Source: Paenibacillus sp. JCM 18996 (GTDB taxonomy: Bacteria > Bacillota > Bacilli > Paenibacillales > NBRC-103111). From it: 64,000 nucleotides of DNA. The stretch covers positions 1-64,000 of the forward strand of contig BBFE01000014.1 in assembly GCA_001313085.1 (NCBI GenBank). The letters run 5' to 3'. The position numbers were made by a program, and so were the translations under genes. Positions 30,159-41,319 of the stretch are shown here, one piece after another (the stretch's first letter is position 1; each line of letters begins with the position of its first letter). The notes under the pieces are model-generated. The model was given only the letters and a program-made list of their open reading frames with translations. It ran no database searches and had not been told where the DNA came from.

Positions 30159-30990
30159 TTAGTTGCTGATAAACCTTTGGCCGCCTATTCTTGTCAGGAT
30201 GGCTTCTTCTCGCGAACCGAACCTTTCCAGTGCAGACTGATTCACACGGGTTCCTCCGGAGCAAACTGGGATAAATACAGGAAATCCGGATAAATCACAA
30301 GATCCGTCAAATAGGCCGGTGTATGGCTTCCCGGTTTTCTGTGCCTGTTGAGCTTGGCTATCATTCCCTGCGCGGACTGAATCCCGATCCCGTGGCCGTA
30401 GTACAAATCTTTGCCCATTTTGACCACGTTCTCGCCCTGCCATTCGGGGGTCTCCGGATTGACATCGGGATTCTTGAAATATAAAATATCGCCGGAATAA
30501 GCGCCAGCACTCCCCTGTTCCTGAATGAGCCGCAGATCATCATCATAGTGCCAGTCGTACAGAAGCAAATCGGCGAAGAGCCGGTTAAATTCATGCTCCT
30601 CTATGGAATCCAATACAGCTTTATAGAGAACAATGACTATCGCCGTTGAACATTCAAAGGCGTATTTATACCCGTTCACAAAAAAATATCCCTGATCCCC
30701 TCAGCTGCAGTCACCGCCAGCTTAAGTGAGAAGCCTCCGTCACTTTTCAAATGCCAGAACCTGGCGTTGCACCGGGATTTGGCAAAAGTCGTAAACTTGG
30801 CCCCGCTCCGGTTTAACGCCGCGGCGGCCTCTACCAGCTTCACCCGAAGCAGCATTTCAAATTGCAAATGTGAAACCGATTGGTATTGGTATGCAACCGG
30901 ACTTTTCCGTTTCTGCTCATATATGCTCTTCGCAAGCTGCGGCCATGTGGAAACTGCAACGGGCTGATCATCACCGGCAATCAAAATCAT
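30159..30990 (-). CDS. tgl: Protein-glutamine gamma-glutamyltransferase of the spore coat
   Basis: Cross-links spore coat proteins through Gln-Lys bonds during sporulation. The match to Bacillus Tgl is clear: RSGAKFTTFAKSRCNARFWH, the active-site Cys in YAFECSTAIVIV, FADLLLYDWHYDDDL, GDILYFKNPDVNPETPEWQG, ENVVKMGKDLYYGHGIGI and AKLNRHRKPGSHTPAYLTD. Start MILIAGDDQPVAV at 30990. Frame changes near 30682 and 30252. Length about 277 residues, slightly longer than the Bacillus enzyme. Confidence 0.9.
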
Positions 30991-31127
30991 AGTACCTGTC
31001 CTTTACGCCAAATTGTCAGTCTACGGCATAATATGAGGTTAGGGCTTGTTGGGTGTTGCAAGGATAGAATAAACGGGTTTTATCAGAAAGCGGGAGCAAA
31101 CCTGGGATTTGACCGGGTTAAGTGAAT

Positions 31128-33618
31128 CTAAATAAGTGCAGTCACAACAACCGGTCCGATCAGTCCAGAAGGCAGCGCATCGTGGTCAATGGAGTTGGCA
31201 AGACTGTTTGTAACTGCGATGACGAGTTCATTTCTCCCTGTCTTTAAATAAGCTCCGATATCAAGGGTATAAGGCTGCCACATTCGCACTCCGGCTTTTT
31301 TGACCGTTCACCCATACTTCTGCGATTTCATGCACTTCTCCCAAATCAAGCAAAATGCGGGCATGCTGCTTCACTTGGTCGACTTCAAATGTAGTGTGGT
31401 ACTGAACGGTTCCCGATTTAAACTCAAATTCCTTCCGTGAAGACCAAGAGCCGAGTCGTTGCGGCATAACTGGGAATTCAGGAGGCGCCTTCACACGCCA
31501 CCCATCGGTGAGGGACCGAATACTTCGCACTGTCGGGGCGGCTTGATTGATTCGGGGTGACAGGTCCTCGGCAGTATTGATACGGTAAATTATGCTCTGC
31601 CTTCTCTCCAGACACAGTGAAATATGCATGCCTCGCTCGTCCGTTGATTGCACTTCGGCGTTAAGTATTTCTCCCTCCCAAGCATCCCATTTTTCAGCGC
31701 GGCCCGTCTCACAAAGAGTGATTGTTCCTTCATAGCGCTGCTCACCTTCGTTAACCAGTACAAAAAAAATGGCTTCCTCCCTTCACTACATGGCTCACAC
31801 GGATATGGACGGAAGCCGGTTGCAAGGTTATGTCTTGAGGCAGATGTCTGTTGAGTATCGGAATGAGTCCGTTCACATCCGAAATCTCATATGTAAATTG
31901 CAGATGGTCATCCAGTCCTTCAGAATGAAGCTGATTACGATCCCGCCGGCTGCTCTGAACTTGGACAGGGCTTGCACGGTTTGTTCTTCCAACTGGTTCC
32001 CGTCTTCGACCAACAGTATAGTATAAATATTCTCAGCGATTCTTACGGTTCCACCTTCAAAAAAATGCAGGATGAGATCAGAAGGCGTTCTTCCAAATAG
32101 TTGAATTCTCTCTGATTCTCATACAAAGGCTTAACGATTCGCCAAGGCAGCCAGTCCTCTCTGCACAAAACTCCAATGGAGGTGACATTTCGGTTGTCTG
32201 TCATGAGCCAGCTCATTCTTTTCACATATTCGGCAAAAAAAGGTTGTAATGAGGCCACCATATGTTGTTAGGACCAACATCGGGCGGACGTTCGTTCACT
32301 CGGCGCGATCCGTCAATGGAATAATAGAAGGCATGAGGCTCAGCAAATTGACACCTCGCACAAACAGCCAGTCCATATACCACTTGATATCCCCGGCGCT
32401 TAAATTCCAACCTCCGCCTTTGCCGCAAACACCAAATACCTCATTTAAATTTCTACGTCTTTTTTCTATGCCGTGCTGAATCAGAAGAGCATTTGGCCGC
32501 TGTGCTGTGTTGTCCTTCCAATGCTTTTCCATCTTCCGGCGCTACCCATCGCCAGACCACATCCTGCCCGGGAATGTGAAAAAAGTTCCAACAGCCCAAT
32601 GTCTTCACTTCCCGCCGGGTGGCCTGTCAATGCAATGCCATGGAGCTCGCACCATTCACTAAGCGGCTTATAGTAGGAGGAGATCAAGCGTTTTTTTTGC
32701 ACAGCTTTACGATAAGTTCTGCGTATTCTGGAGAAGTCCTCACCTTCAAGCCACAGCAGCGGCAAATCCGACTCTTTGCTGCCTTCCTCGATATATGCCT
32801 CAAGGAAAGCTGAAGTCCATGGTTGCAGACCTTTCCTATGTCCGCGGCCCAGGATATCCGGCTCGTCGGTAAACATAGCGGTGATGGTATTTCCGAAGTA
32901 CTTGCCTACCCATTCATAATATCGCTCATACGTTATCTGAATAAATTTACGAGTAGCCATCGGGTTCAACAAATCCGCAGACGCCGGGGCATCCGGTTCT
33001 CCGTCGTCTTCTCCGAAATGAATCCCTCTGATCGTTCCGCCGGAGTAAGCTTCAATAAATAAAAGAACAGACCAATCCTCTACATCAGCACACTCAAAAT
33101 AGATCTCATTATCCTTCGCTTCCAGAATAACGGTGGCTTTCGTATCTATGGTACGGTCGGCTAGCTTTTTTTACGGCCTGAGCCGAAACGAGGACATCGT
33201 CTGATTCCAGGATCGCAGACAGAGCGATCCTTTCCCCGCTTCCGAACTCGGCCATCTTCAATCCCCGGCTTGCATATTCGGGATTTCCTTCCACCACAAG
33301 CCCTTTAGCCGACCCTGAAGGGTACATCGCTTCATCGTAAAGAATGACGGTCATGCCCCGTTCGGAAGCTTCTTTCACCGCTGCTTCAACGAGAGACATG
33401 TACTCATCTGACAAATAAGCAATGCTCCTGGGGATCCCCAATCTTGGATGAATCACGAAGCCTTTGACCCCTTTTTTGCTCAAAATCCCGGATTTGCCTT
33501 AACAGCTCTTCCTTGGTCAAAGCATCGTTCCAGAACCAAAAAAAGGAATTGGAGTGAACTCATCCGAGGGGGTCAGAAATTGTTGTTCCAATGTTCTTGC
33601 CGTCATATTTGCATCCAT
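31128..33618 (-). CDS. Large glycosyl hydrolase (GH106/GH2-like, jelly-roll C-terminus)
   Basis: Start at 33618, MDANMTARTLEQQFLTPSDE, then a WFWN-containing segment (PFFWFWNDALTKEELLRQI) typical of this group. Next come VKGFVIHPRLGIP, MTVILYDEAMYPSGSAKGLV, TAMFTDEPDILGRGH (Asp-Glu pair, likely catalytic region) and HGIALTGHPAGSEDIGLLEL. The C-terminal domain reads ARILLDLGEVHEIAEVWVNG and ends LVIAVTNSLANSIDHDALPS. About 830 residues. At least seven frame changes. No signal peptide seen, so cytosolic action on an imported oligosaccharide, perhaps a rhamnoside, is the best guess. Confidence 0.75.
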
Positions 33619-33674
33619 TGTCTCATTCGCCCAACTTTTGAATAGATGTGCTCAAGTCCATCTGCCTCCCTGGA

Positions 33675-33890
33675 TTAGTTTACACTCATGGATTCCGTAT
33701 CTCCGCCGCGACTCGGCAACAGGAACAGCCATTGGCCGCTGTCCATGATCATAATCGCGCCGCGTCCCGGCTCCACCGGCGAACGCAGCTTCAAAACGGG
33801 CACCCGTTCATACCAAGCGACCGATGCGGCAACGTCCGTCACCGGAACGTAAGCGCATTCAATGCGCTTTAACAATGCTTTCTTTTCCAT
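33675..33890 (-). CDS. Short VOC (glyoxalase-fold) protein, probably truncated
   Basis: ATG at 33890 follows GAGGAGG by 9 bases. It encodes KRIECAYVPVTDVAASVAWY, LRSPVEPGRGAIMIM and WLFLLPS, i.e. the first beta-alpha-beta unit of a VOC protein. It stops after 71 residues where about 120 are usual. There is no long homopolymer near the end, so the truncation may be real. Substrate unknown. Confidence 0.55.
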   Translation of the reverse strand: MEKKALLKRIECAYVPVTDVAASVAWYERVPVLKLRSPVEPGRGAIMIMDSGQWLFLLPSRGGDTESMSVN

Positions 33891-34276
33891 GCAAAAACGC
33901 CTCCTCATATTAGTTGTACAAATAGCAACTCAGTGCTTGTTATTCTGGTTGTTTGATTTTACGCTCTCGCTCACGCCTCGATCGGCAGCAACACCTGCTC
34001 AGGCTCGATGTTCGTATTTTGTTCTTATTCGACGCAATCTAATATTTTCCTGCTAACTTCCGGTCAAACATATAGTTTTATCACTTCCGATAATTTGATC
34101 GATATCCGAACACAAGCTCTTGCCCGGCTTGAGCAAATACGGAAAATGAAAGAGGAACAGAGACTCACCATTCAAGAACAATCGTGGCTTACCAGCCGCT
34201 GTCATGTTTAAGAGCTTCTTTATATGGTTAAGAAAACAAAATAACACATATGAAAACCAAAAAAGGAGTGTTGAAA
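33891..34276. other. Intergenic stretch, no supported gene
   Basis: A plus-strand frame (about 34008-34211) reads NLIDIRTQALARLEQIRKMK near its end but has no ribosome site or known domain. Otherwise featureless and AT-rich. Confidence 0.4.
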
Positions 34277-34494
34277 TTGACAGCGGAAAACAGAGAACTG
34301 AACGATAATAAAGCGGCAAACATTCACGGGGCCAAGGGCAGCGGGGTCATAGAGCAATCCGAGAGGGGCAAGACAGCGGCCGCAAAAGAAGCGCAGATCG
34401 CAGCGGAAGTTGATCTGCACCATATACTAACTACTTATGGCGAACCTGTGACCGATCCCGAGAACCAGGAAGAAACGAAAAAAAGAAAAAATGA
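34277..34494 (+). CDS. Small hydrophilic hypothetical protein
   Basis: TTG at 34277 is 8 bases after AAAAGGAG. Encodes TAENRELNDNKAANIHGAKG, then ERGKTAAAKEAQIAAEVDLH and HILTTYGEPVTDPENQEE, then a lysine tail over two A-runs; the stop at 34494 assumes one base is miscounted there. About 72 residues. A strong terminator follows at 34518. Family unknown; the composition would suit a small spore or stress protein. Confidence 0.5.
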
Positions 34495-34517
34495 GCCAAA
34501 AGTTCATTTCCTTATAA

Positions 34518-34552
34518 AAAAGCTGCCCTTGACACATTTAGGGGCAGCTTTT
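34518..34552. terminator. Rho-independent terminator, usable from both strands
   Basis: AAAAGCTGCCC and GGGCAGCTTTT form a perfect 11-bp stem with a 13-nt loop. It separates the plus-strand small gene from the convergent small minus-strand gene. Confidence 0.85.
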
Positions 34553-34569
34553 AACCGTTTTTTTTCCTA

Positions 34570-34740
34570 TTATTCCAGATTGCCTTCAGTGGTTGTTTCC
34601 GACTGCTGGCCAGCGGCGCCGGCTTCACTGTTTAATTTGGATGCCAGCTGCTTTACTTGCTGCTGCTCCTGCTCGCCTTCCGCGTTAGCCAGGGCCGCAT
34701 TCAGTCCGTGAGAAACGACATTCTGCTCTTTGCCTGCCAT
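34570..34740 (-). CDS. Small Gln/Ala-rich hypothetical protein (56 aa)
   Basis: ATG at 34740 with GGGGGTGAACCATA upstream as ribosome site. Encodes MAGKEQNVVSHGLNAALANA, then EGEQEQQQVKQLASKLNSEA and ends TTTEGNLE. Frame intact. The Gln- and Ala-rich, Cys-free composition recalls small spore proteins, but I see no diagnostic motif. Confidence 0.55.
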   Translation of the reverse strand: MAGKEQNVVSHGLNAALANAEGEQEQQQVKQLASKLNSEAGAAGQQSETTTEGNLE

Positions 34741-34885
34741 TATGGTTCACCCCCCTCATTATGCACTACAAAGTATCTCTCCAAATCCAACTCATTATTA
34801 CAACAATTCCTTTAACGATGGATGCCGCAGCTGAATAAATCAAATTCCATAAGTATAAAATAACCTTCAACTGGAGGTGTAACCA

Positions 34886-35071
34886 TTGAGTGGACAAGGC
34901 AGCCTTGATCAAGAAGAACAGCAGGACAACCGTATTTTCAACAACAGACCGCCTGGTATTGCAGAGGATTTTGACATCATCGATGAAGAAGATAAGCTGG
35001 ACCAAGTTTTTTTTATGCCCGATCAAACAGATGACAAGAATAACACCGTCAATAAGGACAAAAGCCGCTGA
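34886..35071 (+). CDS. Small acidic hypothetical protein (61 aa)
   Basis: TTG at 34886 is 6 bases after GGAGGTG. Encodes SGQGSLDQEEQQDNRIFNN, then RPPGIAEDFDIIDEEDKLDQ and a basic end NKDKSR. Intact, very acidic in the middle. A hairpin plus T8 run (about 35103-35140) could end the transcript. Not recognised. Confidence 0.5.
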   Translation: MSGQGSLDQEEQQDNRIFNNRPPGIAEDFDIIDEEDKLDQVFFMPDQTDDKNNTVNKDKSR

Positions 35072-35225
35072 ACGCGGGATCTTGCCACGTCCTTGCGTAA
35101 AGTGAGCCGTTTACCTGATGGCAGGGCGGCTCGTTTTTTTTCTGTTAATGCATTGCTCATCCCCGCTCCCCTCTGGCAAAATATGGTTTGCCATTTACGT
35201 CTTCATGCGAGAAAAAAGGAGAATC

Positions 35226-36590
35226 ATGGATAACGCAAAAAAGAAATGAGCATGAAAAAGCGCGGCTGCAGTGGTGGCAGCTGTCTTTGCTCGGGGTAGC
35301 CTGCACGATCGGCACCGGATATTTTCTTGGATCCAGCATCGCGATCAAAATCGGGGGGCCTTCCGTTCTGATCGCCTTTTTTTGCTGGCGGCTCTCGGAA
35401 CGTATACCGTATTTGACGCTTGGCAAGAATGACGTCAGCTGAGCCGCTCGAGGGGTCTTTCCGCTCTTACGCCAAAAAAAGCCTATGGCCAATGGGCGGG
35501 GTTCAGCAGCGGCTGGGTATATTGGTGCTCTGAATTATTAATTATGGGCAGTCAATTGACGGCGCTCTCTATCTTTTCGCGTTTTTTGGCTGCCGAATGT
35601 GCCTTTGTGGATTTTTTGCGGCGTCATACGGGATTTTAGGGATTGCAGTGATTTTAACAGGAACGGCAGGTTTCGAACGTCTGGAGAACTTATTCGCCGT
35701 GATCAAAATAGCGGCCATTCTCATGTTTCTTATCATTGCGGCGGCGGCGCTTTTAGGACTTATCGACGGACAGTCGGCGAGTTCGCCGAGTTTTCCGCGA
35801 ACGATCGAGACCTTTTTTGCCTAATGGGGTGATGGGGCTTTGGTCTTCCCTGATCTATGCGTTCTACGCGTTTGGCGGCATAGAAATTATGGGCCTCATG
35901 GCGATGCGCTGCGTAAGCCGCAGGATGCGCCGAAATCGGGCAAAATCATGCTCTCCCTTCTCGCGTTTATCTATGTGCTTTCGCTCATTTTGGCCATCAC
36001 GATGGTCTCATGGACGTCTTTCCACTCCAAAAAAAGAGCCCTTTTGTCGTGGCACTGGACAGCTACCCGCTGCCATTTGTACCGCATGTGTTCAACGCCG
36101 TCCTGATTATTGCGGGATTCTCGACGATGGTCGCTTCCTTGTTCGCGGTAACGGGCATGCTGGTCACCTTGGCTGAAGATCATGACGCCCCTTCCCTCTT
36201 CACCAAAAAAAAGCGAAAAGGTAAAACGCCGCTCACCGCTTTGGGTCTTACCACCGGAGGCTGATAGTCTCCGTTCTTTTGTCGCTTATGATGCCGGGCC
36301 ACATCTATGAATATTTTACAACTGCGGCCGGGCTGATGCTCCTGTACAACTGGCTGTTTATCCTGATCACGTCGGGCCGGTTGCTGGAGCTCTCGTTTTG
36401 GGGCAGTTGAAACGCTATACCGGCGTCGTTCTTTTGCTGCTCGCGGTGAGCGGAACCGTTTTTTCACGCAACGAGCCGCCCCGGATTTTTCATCAGCCTG
36501 TTGTTTATCGTCATCATTGCTTTGGTCACCCTCTTGATGCGCTTTGTATGGAAAAAAAACGCAGCGGGGCCGGAAACGGGGGCGAACTAA
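35226..36590 (+). CDS. APC-superfamily amino acid permease
   Basis: Start MDNAKK at 35226 behind AAAAGGAGAATC. Begins with the family pattern LQWWQLSLLGVACTIGTGYF, then about twelve hydrophobic segments including WVYWCSELLIMGSQLTALSI, YAFYAFGGIEIMGLMAMR and FVPHVFNAVLIIAGFSTMVA. The end is VWKKNAAGPETGAN after correction. Frames change near 35235, 35385, 35440, 35475, 35610, 35815, 35910, 36030, 36265, 36405 and 36470. Related to the lysine/GABA permease branch; substrate not determined. Stop overlaps tail-to-tail with the LysE gene. Confidence 0.82.
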
Positions 36591-37220
36591 AGAAACAGCG
36601 CTTTGAACGCTTCCACTCCGAAGTAGAGACCGAACCCGATCAGAGACAACCCCGAAAGTACGGAGATAAATCCAAGGATTCGGCCGGTTAGCAAGTTCCG
36701 GAAGCTGCTCGCTATACAAGCCATCGTCACATCCCATAACAAGATCCCCAGTATGATGGCGAAGCTGTATAAAACCAGCTCATGCTGATGGTAAGTAGCT
36801 GCGGTCTCCGCCAGCACGGAACCGTAGATGCCAAGCCAAAAAAAGAACGGTCAAAGGGCTGGACAGCGACATGAGAAAACCGGAAAGAAACGATTTGGCT
36901 GGAGACTCGTCGCTTTTATGACGTGTGGCCTGAATTTTTTTCCCGCTCCCCGCAAACTCTCCAGCCCCGTGTAAATTAATATGAAGCACCCGAACAGCCA
37001 AAGAAACGTTTTCATAAAAGGGGAATTAAGGAAGTGGATAACGCCCATATACACTAAAAAACATATACAACGCATCCGCGGTCATCGCTCCGACGCCTAC
37101 CAGCCAAGCTTGCAAAAAAAGCCGTTTTTTGATGCCCCTGTCCAATTGGGCGGCATTGATCGGCCCTATCGGCGCTGACAACGATAATCCCAAGAAAAGA
37201 TAGCTGATAAATATGCTCAT
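36587..37220 (-). CDS. LysE/RhtB family amino acid exporter
   Basis: Six-helix exporter. Begins MSIFISYLFLGLSLSAPIGP followed by INAAQ, which is the LysE signature. Then QAWLVGVGAMTADALYMF, GCFILIYTGLESLRGAGK, FLSGFLMSLSSPLTVLFW and SVLSGLSLIGFGLYFGVEAF. Frame changes near 37060, 36935 and 36840. Opposite an amino acid permease with which it shares a 4-base overlap of stops. Substrate unknown. Confidence 0.85.
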
Positions 37221-37375
37221 TGCATATCCCCCTGGTCGTTTATGTTTGCATCAGGCTCGTACATATTTATGCACAGCCCGAAGAAACTATGACACCGCCA
37301 GGCAGGCCCATCTTCTTGTCCTGCAATGAATGCATGCCTTGCACGCAAGAAACTTTTTTTTGGGTATGAACGAAA

Positions 37376-37423
37376 AGCACCTCTTCAAGCAGCCTAATAG
37401 GCTTCCTTGCAAGAGGTGCTTTA
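37376..37423 (-). terminator. Stem-loop after the second sugar-binding lipoprotein gene
   Basis: AAAGCACCTCTT and AAGAGGTGCTTT form 12-bp outer arms; a nested palindrome AGCCTAATAGGCT lies within. It follows the lipoprotein stop by about 10 bases in the minus sense. The T-tail is short. Confidence 0.65.
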
Positions 37424-37431
37424 TCCATAAG

Positions 37432-39131
37432 CTATTTTTTTTCTTGTTCTTCGCGTCGTAAGCCTGCTGATACACTTCCAAATAGCGCTTCAGGTTCATA
37501 TTGTCGAGATTTTTTTCACATAAGAATCCCAGTTTTTTTGTCGATATCCGAGTCGCCAGTGACGAACCGGGCCATCATTTCTTTTACGTGGTCAAGTATC
37601 GTTTTCTCCAGGTCCGCTATTTCCGAAGCTTGGTCGGCGGTAAAGAATACAGGCGGCAGGACCTTGTCGATCGGCATTTGGTTCGGTTCCATTTTTTTGT
37701 TTGGTTTCGTTGTATAGAATGACTTCCAAAGGCTGCTCGGGATTTACTGCTTCACCCAGACGGAAATCGTCCGAGCGGTAGTTCGGCCCTGTCTGCCCCC
37801 AGTTGAAATTCTGCACCCCTCCCCAGGGAGTGAGCTGCTTCCATATGGCCGGCTTGCCATTGATGCCGGTTTCTCCCTTCTCCGCATAGCGCCATTCTTT
37901 GCCTTCCGTGCCTGCGTACCAGTGCAAGGTGGTGTCAGGAGAATTATACAGGAAGTCCGCGAGGCGGAAAGCGAGTTCCGGATTTTTTGGCGTTCTTGGT
38001 GATGATATATTGTCCGTTGCCACTACGTAGATGATAGGCGGCTACTTGAAAGCCGCTTGGCCCTTTTAACGGAGCACTGCCACATACTCCTTCCATCTGC
38101 CGCTTTTTTTTGCGCCCAACTGGGTGAGCGAGCCCATATTATGCCCGGATGAAGCTCCAAGAATGGCTATATCCGGGTTCTCGCCCAGCTTTTTTTAACT
38201 GGTTATTGTCCTGGGTCAAAGCTTGCGGATCTATCAGGCCTTCGGCATACAGCTTGCGCAAATACTTCAAGCCTTCCTTCCACTCCGGCTTATTGTAAGG
38301 CACCGTCACTTTTCCGTTTTCCAGGTACAGCTTCTTGTCTCCGTGGTCGTAAATAAACGAGTTCATCAAAAAAAGGAGTCGATCATCTGGGTGGTGAATA
38401 AATGGCTGCTTGACGCTTGGATCGAGCCTGAGAGCGGAATTTCATCCGCCTTTCCGTTTCCGTTCGGATCCTTGGTTTTAAACGCTTTCAAAACCTCGTA
38501 AAACTCATCTGTCGTCGTGGGCATCTTCAATCCCAGCTTATCAAGCCATGGCTTGTAAATCCACATCCTCTGCTGGTACATGCAATGATAGCATTCGTTC
38601 ACCTGCGGCAGCGCGTAAATATTACCGTCGGGTGCGGTGATCAAATCTTTATAAAAAAACGACTTCGCTTTGAACATTTTTTTGAATTTCTACGCCATGC
38701 TTGTCAATCAAATCATTTAAAGGAAGAAATACTCCCTGGTTCCCGTAGATCATCATCTGCGTCGGCGACACGCCGAAGCCCATGATCACGTCAGGGTAGT
38801 CGCCGCTCGACAGCACCAGATTCAGCTTTTCGTTAGCCGACTTTTCCGGTGCCACTTCCCATTCGATGTGCACGTTCGTCTTTTCCTCCAGCCATTTTGT
38901 AAAATCGTTTGTGGCAAAATCTTCAACGCTCGCGCTTCCTTTTACCAGGATCTTCAGCGTCGATTTTTTTCCTTCGTGATCGGAAGCTGCCCGGGAGGAT
39001 TGAGAGTAACCGATGATTTTCCCTTGTCCCCTGTGCTGCCGCCGCCGGTTTCCTCTTTTCCCGAACATCCGCCTAATGCCAAACTGAGACATAGAACGAA
39101 CAACGAGATAACGGTCACTGTTTTTTTTCAA
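37432..39131 (-). CDS. Extracellular sugar-binding lipoprotein of ABC importer 2 (LplA-like)
   Basis: TTG start at 39131 after AAAGGAGGGTTTTATA. Corrected N-terminus MKKTVTVISLFVLCLSLALG with lipobox ALGGC. Then EVAPEKSANEKLNLVLSSGD and YPDVIMGFGVSP, YALPQVNECYHCMYQQRMWI, KDPNGNGKADEIPL, LRKLYAEGLIDPQALTQ, and the end LKRYLEVYQQAYDAKNKKK. Same family and layout as the lipoprotein at 12418, so the two importers are paralogous. Many frame shifts, mostly on T7-T8 runs. Confidence 0.88.
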
Positions 39132-39166
39132 TATAAAACCCTCCTTTGTTAGTTGGCGAGGCGCGG

Positions 39167-40066
39167 CTATCCTTTCAAAGAACCGATCATGATCCCTTTT
39201 ACAAAATATTTCTGCACGAACGGGTAAACCGCCAGAAGCGGTACGCTGGCCACGACAATCAAGGAATATTTCAGCAGCTCCCTGAGCCCTTCCCTTTTCG
39301 CCTGTTCCGCTACGTCCATCATCATGCTCAAATCCACTTCATTCTGCACCAGAATGTCCCTTAGCACCAGCTGCAGCGGATACAAATTCTGCTTTTTTCA
39401 AATACAGCAGCGCGTTAAAGTAGGAATTCCAGTGTCCCACGGCATAAAACAGCGTGATTACGGCTATAATCGGACCCGACAAAGGAATGACAATTTTCCA
39501 TATAAACTGAAAGTCGGTGCAGCCGTCGATTTGGGACGCTTCAAGAAGTTCATCGGGAATGGTGGTTTGGAAGTAGGTTCTTGTGATGATCATATTCCAT
39601 ATCCCAGTGCGCCCGGCAAAATCATGGACCAAGTGGTGTTCAGCAGTCCCAGGTCCTTGACCACAAGGTATGTGGGAATCAAACCGCCGGAAAACATCAT
39701 TGTGAAAACGAACAGAAACATAAACACATTTTTTTGCCGTAAAAAATCTTTTCTGGACAAGGGGTACGCCGCGAGAACCGTCATTACCACGTTAATCAGC
39801 GTGCCGACAACCGTATAATAGAATGAGTTCGCAAACCCGCTCCAGATCAGCTTGTGCTTGAATACCGCTTTATAGCCTTCCATTGTCGGATCTATGGGCC
39901 AGAGCCAGACTTTGCCTGAAATGACCGCCTCCGAATTGCTGACCGAAGAGCTTATAATATAAATAAGCGGGTATAGGATCGTAACAAGGAACAGGGATAA
40001 AATCAAATAATTAATAACAGTAAATATCCGGTCGGCCCTTGATTCTTTTACAATCGAATCTTCCAT
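39167..40066 (-). CDS. Carbohydrate ABC transporter permease 2b (LplC/YtcP-like)
   Basis: CUT1 permease, start MEDSIVKESRADRIF at 40066. EAA loop DELLEASQIDGCTDFQFIWK, then IPLSGPIIAVITLFYAVGHW and the C-terminal KYFVKGIMIGSLKG. Frame changes near 39600 and 39400. Very similar to the gene at 14170, down to the C-terminal motif. Confidence 0.9.
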
Positions 40067-40090
40067 AAGGATCCCCTTTCCGTTCCCCGC

Positions 40091-41070
40091 TTACCACAGG
40101 CTCGCCTGCTTGGTCTTCTGGGCAATCTTATTTACGGCTACGAGGAGAATCAGATTGATGATGGATTTAAACAATCCGATGGCGGAGGAATAAGAATAAT
40201 TCATGGCCTGGGACGCCAAACCGATCTTATACACATAAGTATCAATGATTTCCGAAGTACGCATATTAAGCGGATTTTGCATTAACAAAACTTTTTTCAA
40301 ACCCGACATCCAGCATGTGGCCGGTGTTCATAATCAGCATAATAATCGCAATCGGCATAATGCCGGGAATATCGATATGCCACATCCTCTGCAGCTTGTT
40401 CGCCCCGTCTACCACTGCCGCCTCGTGAAGCGAAGGATCAATGCTCGACAGCGCGGCCAGATAGATGATACAGCCAAAACCGACACTCTGCCATATGCCA
40501 GACCAGACATAAATAGACTTGAAATACTCGGGTGTGCCCATAAAATTAACCGGATGCAATCCTAAAGCATGAAACATATGATTGACGATTCCGTTTCTCG
40601 GATCAAGCATTTCGAGGATAATTCCTACCATAACTACAATAGAAATGAAGTGAGGTGCATAGGTGATCATCTGCACCGATTTCTTGAAAAAAATTTGTTT
40701 TTTTACGTAATTCAGGCTCAGTGCAAGGATGATTGGAAACGGAAACCCCGCCAGCAAGCCGTAAACGCTCAGAACAATGGTATTGCTCATGATCCTCCAG
40801 AAATCATAAGAGTTGAAGAATCTGACGAAGTGTTTCAAACCGACCCACTCGCTCCCCCAGATTCCTTTTGTCACTATGTAGTTCTTAAAAGCGATCTGGC
40901 GCCATACATCGGCATATATTTGAAGATAATGATGTAAAGCAGGGGCAGAGCGATAAGCACATAGAGACGCCATACTTTTTTGGATCTTTTTTTAAAGGTA
41001 TAAAGCTCTTTGCCTTCGCGGCGGCATTGGCCTGCATTCCCGGGGACGACGTTTGTTTAAGCGCTTCCAA
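40091..41070 (-). CDS. Carbohydrate ABC transporter permease 2a (LplB-like)
   Basis: Start MEALKQTSSPGMQANAAAK at 41070. After a shift near 40990 it continues into PMYGAQIAFKNYIVTKGIWG, with the EAA loop DPSLHEAAVVDGANKLQRMW, MQNPLNMRTSEIIDTYVYK, and the end KIAQKTKQASLW. Further shifts near 40905 and 40295. The A7 and T7 runs at about 40687-40705 do not break the frame here, which shows that not every run is wrong. Partner of the gene at 39167. Confidence 0.9.
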
Positions 41071-41319
41071 TTTCTCACCTCCTCATTGCTTCGCTGATTT
41101 CCATAGAAAATTGACCTGGTTGCGGTGCGGACAAAAAAATTTTTACCCCTCCTTCCCATTATGGTTGCGGCCTTCTTGGCCCTGCTGATGGTCTGCCTAA
41201 TCCAACGATAAGCGACTTACCGGGCGATGTAAATGTGAAAGCTTGTGGTTCGATGTGCAGGCATTCAGAACCGCTTTGTGCATTTGTGTTCAACTTGTGC
41301 ATTTATTAAGAATACGCTT

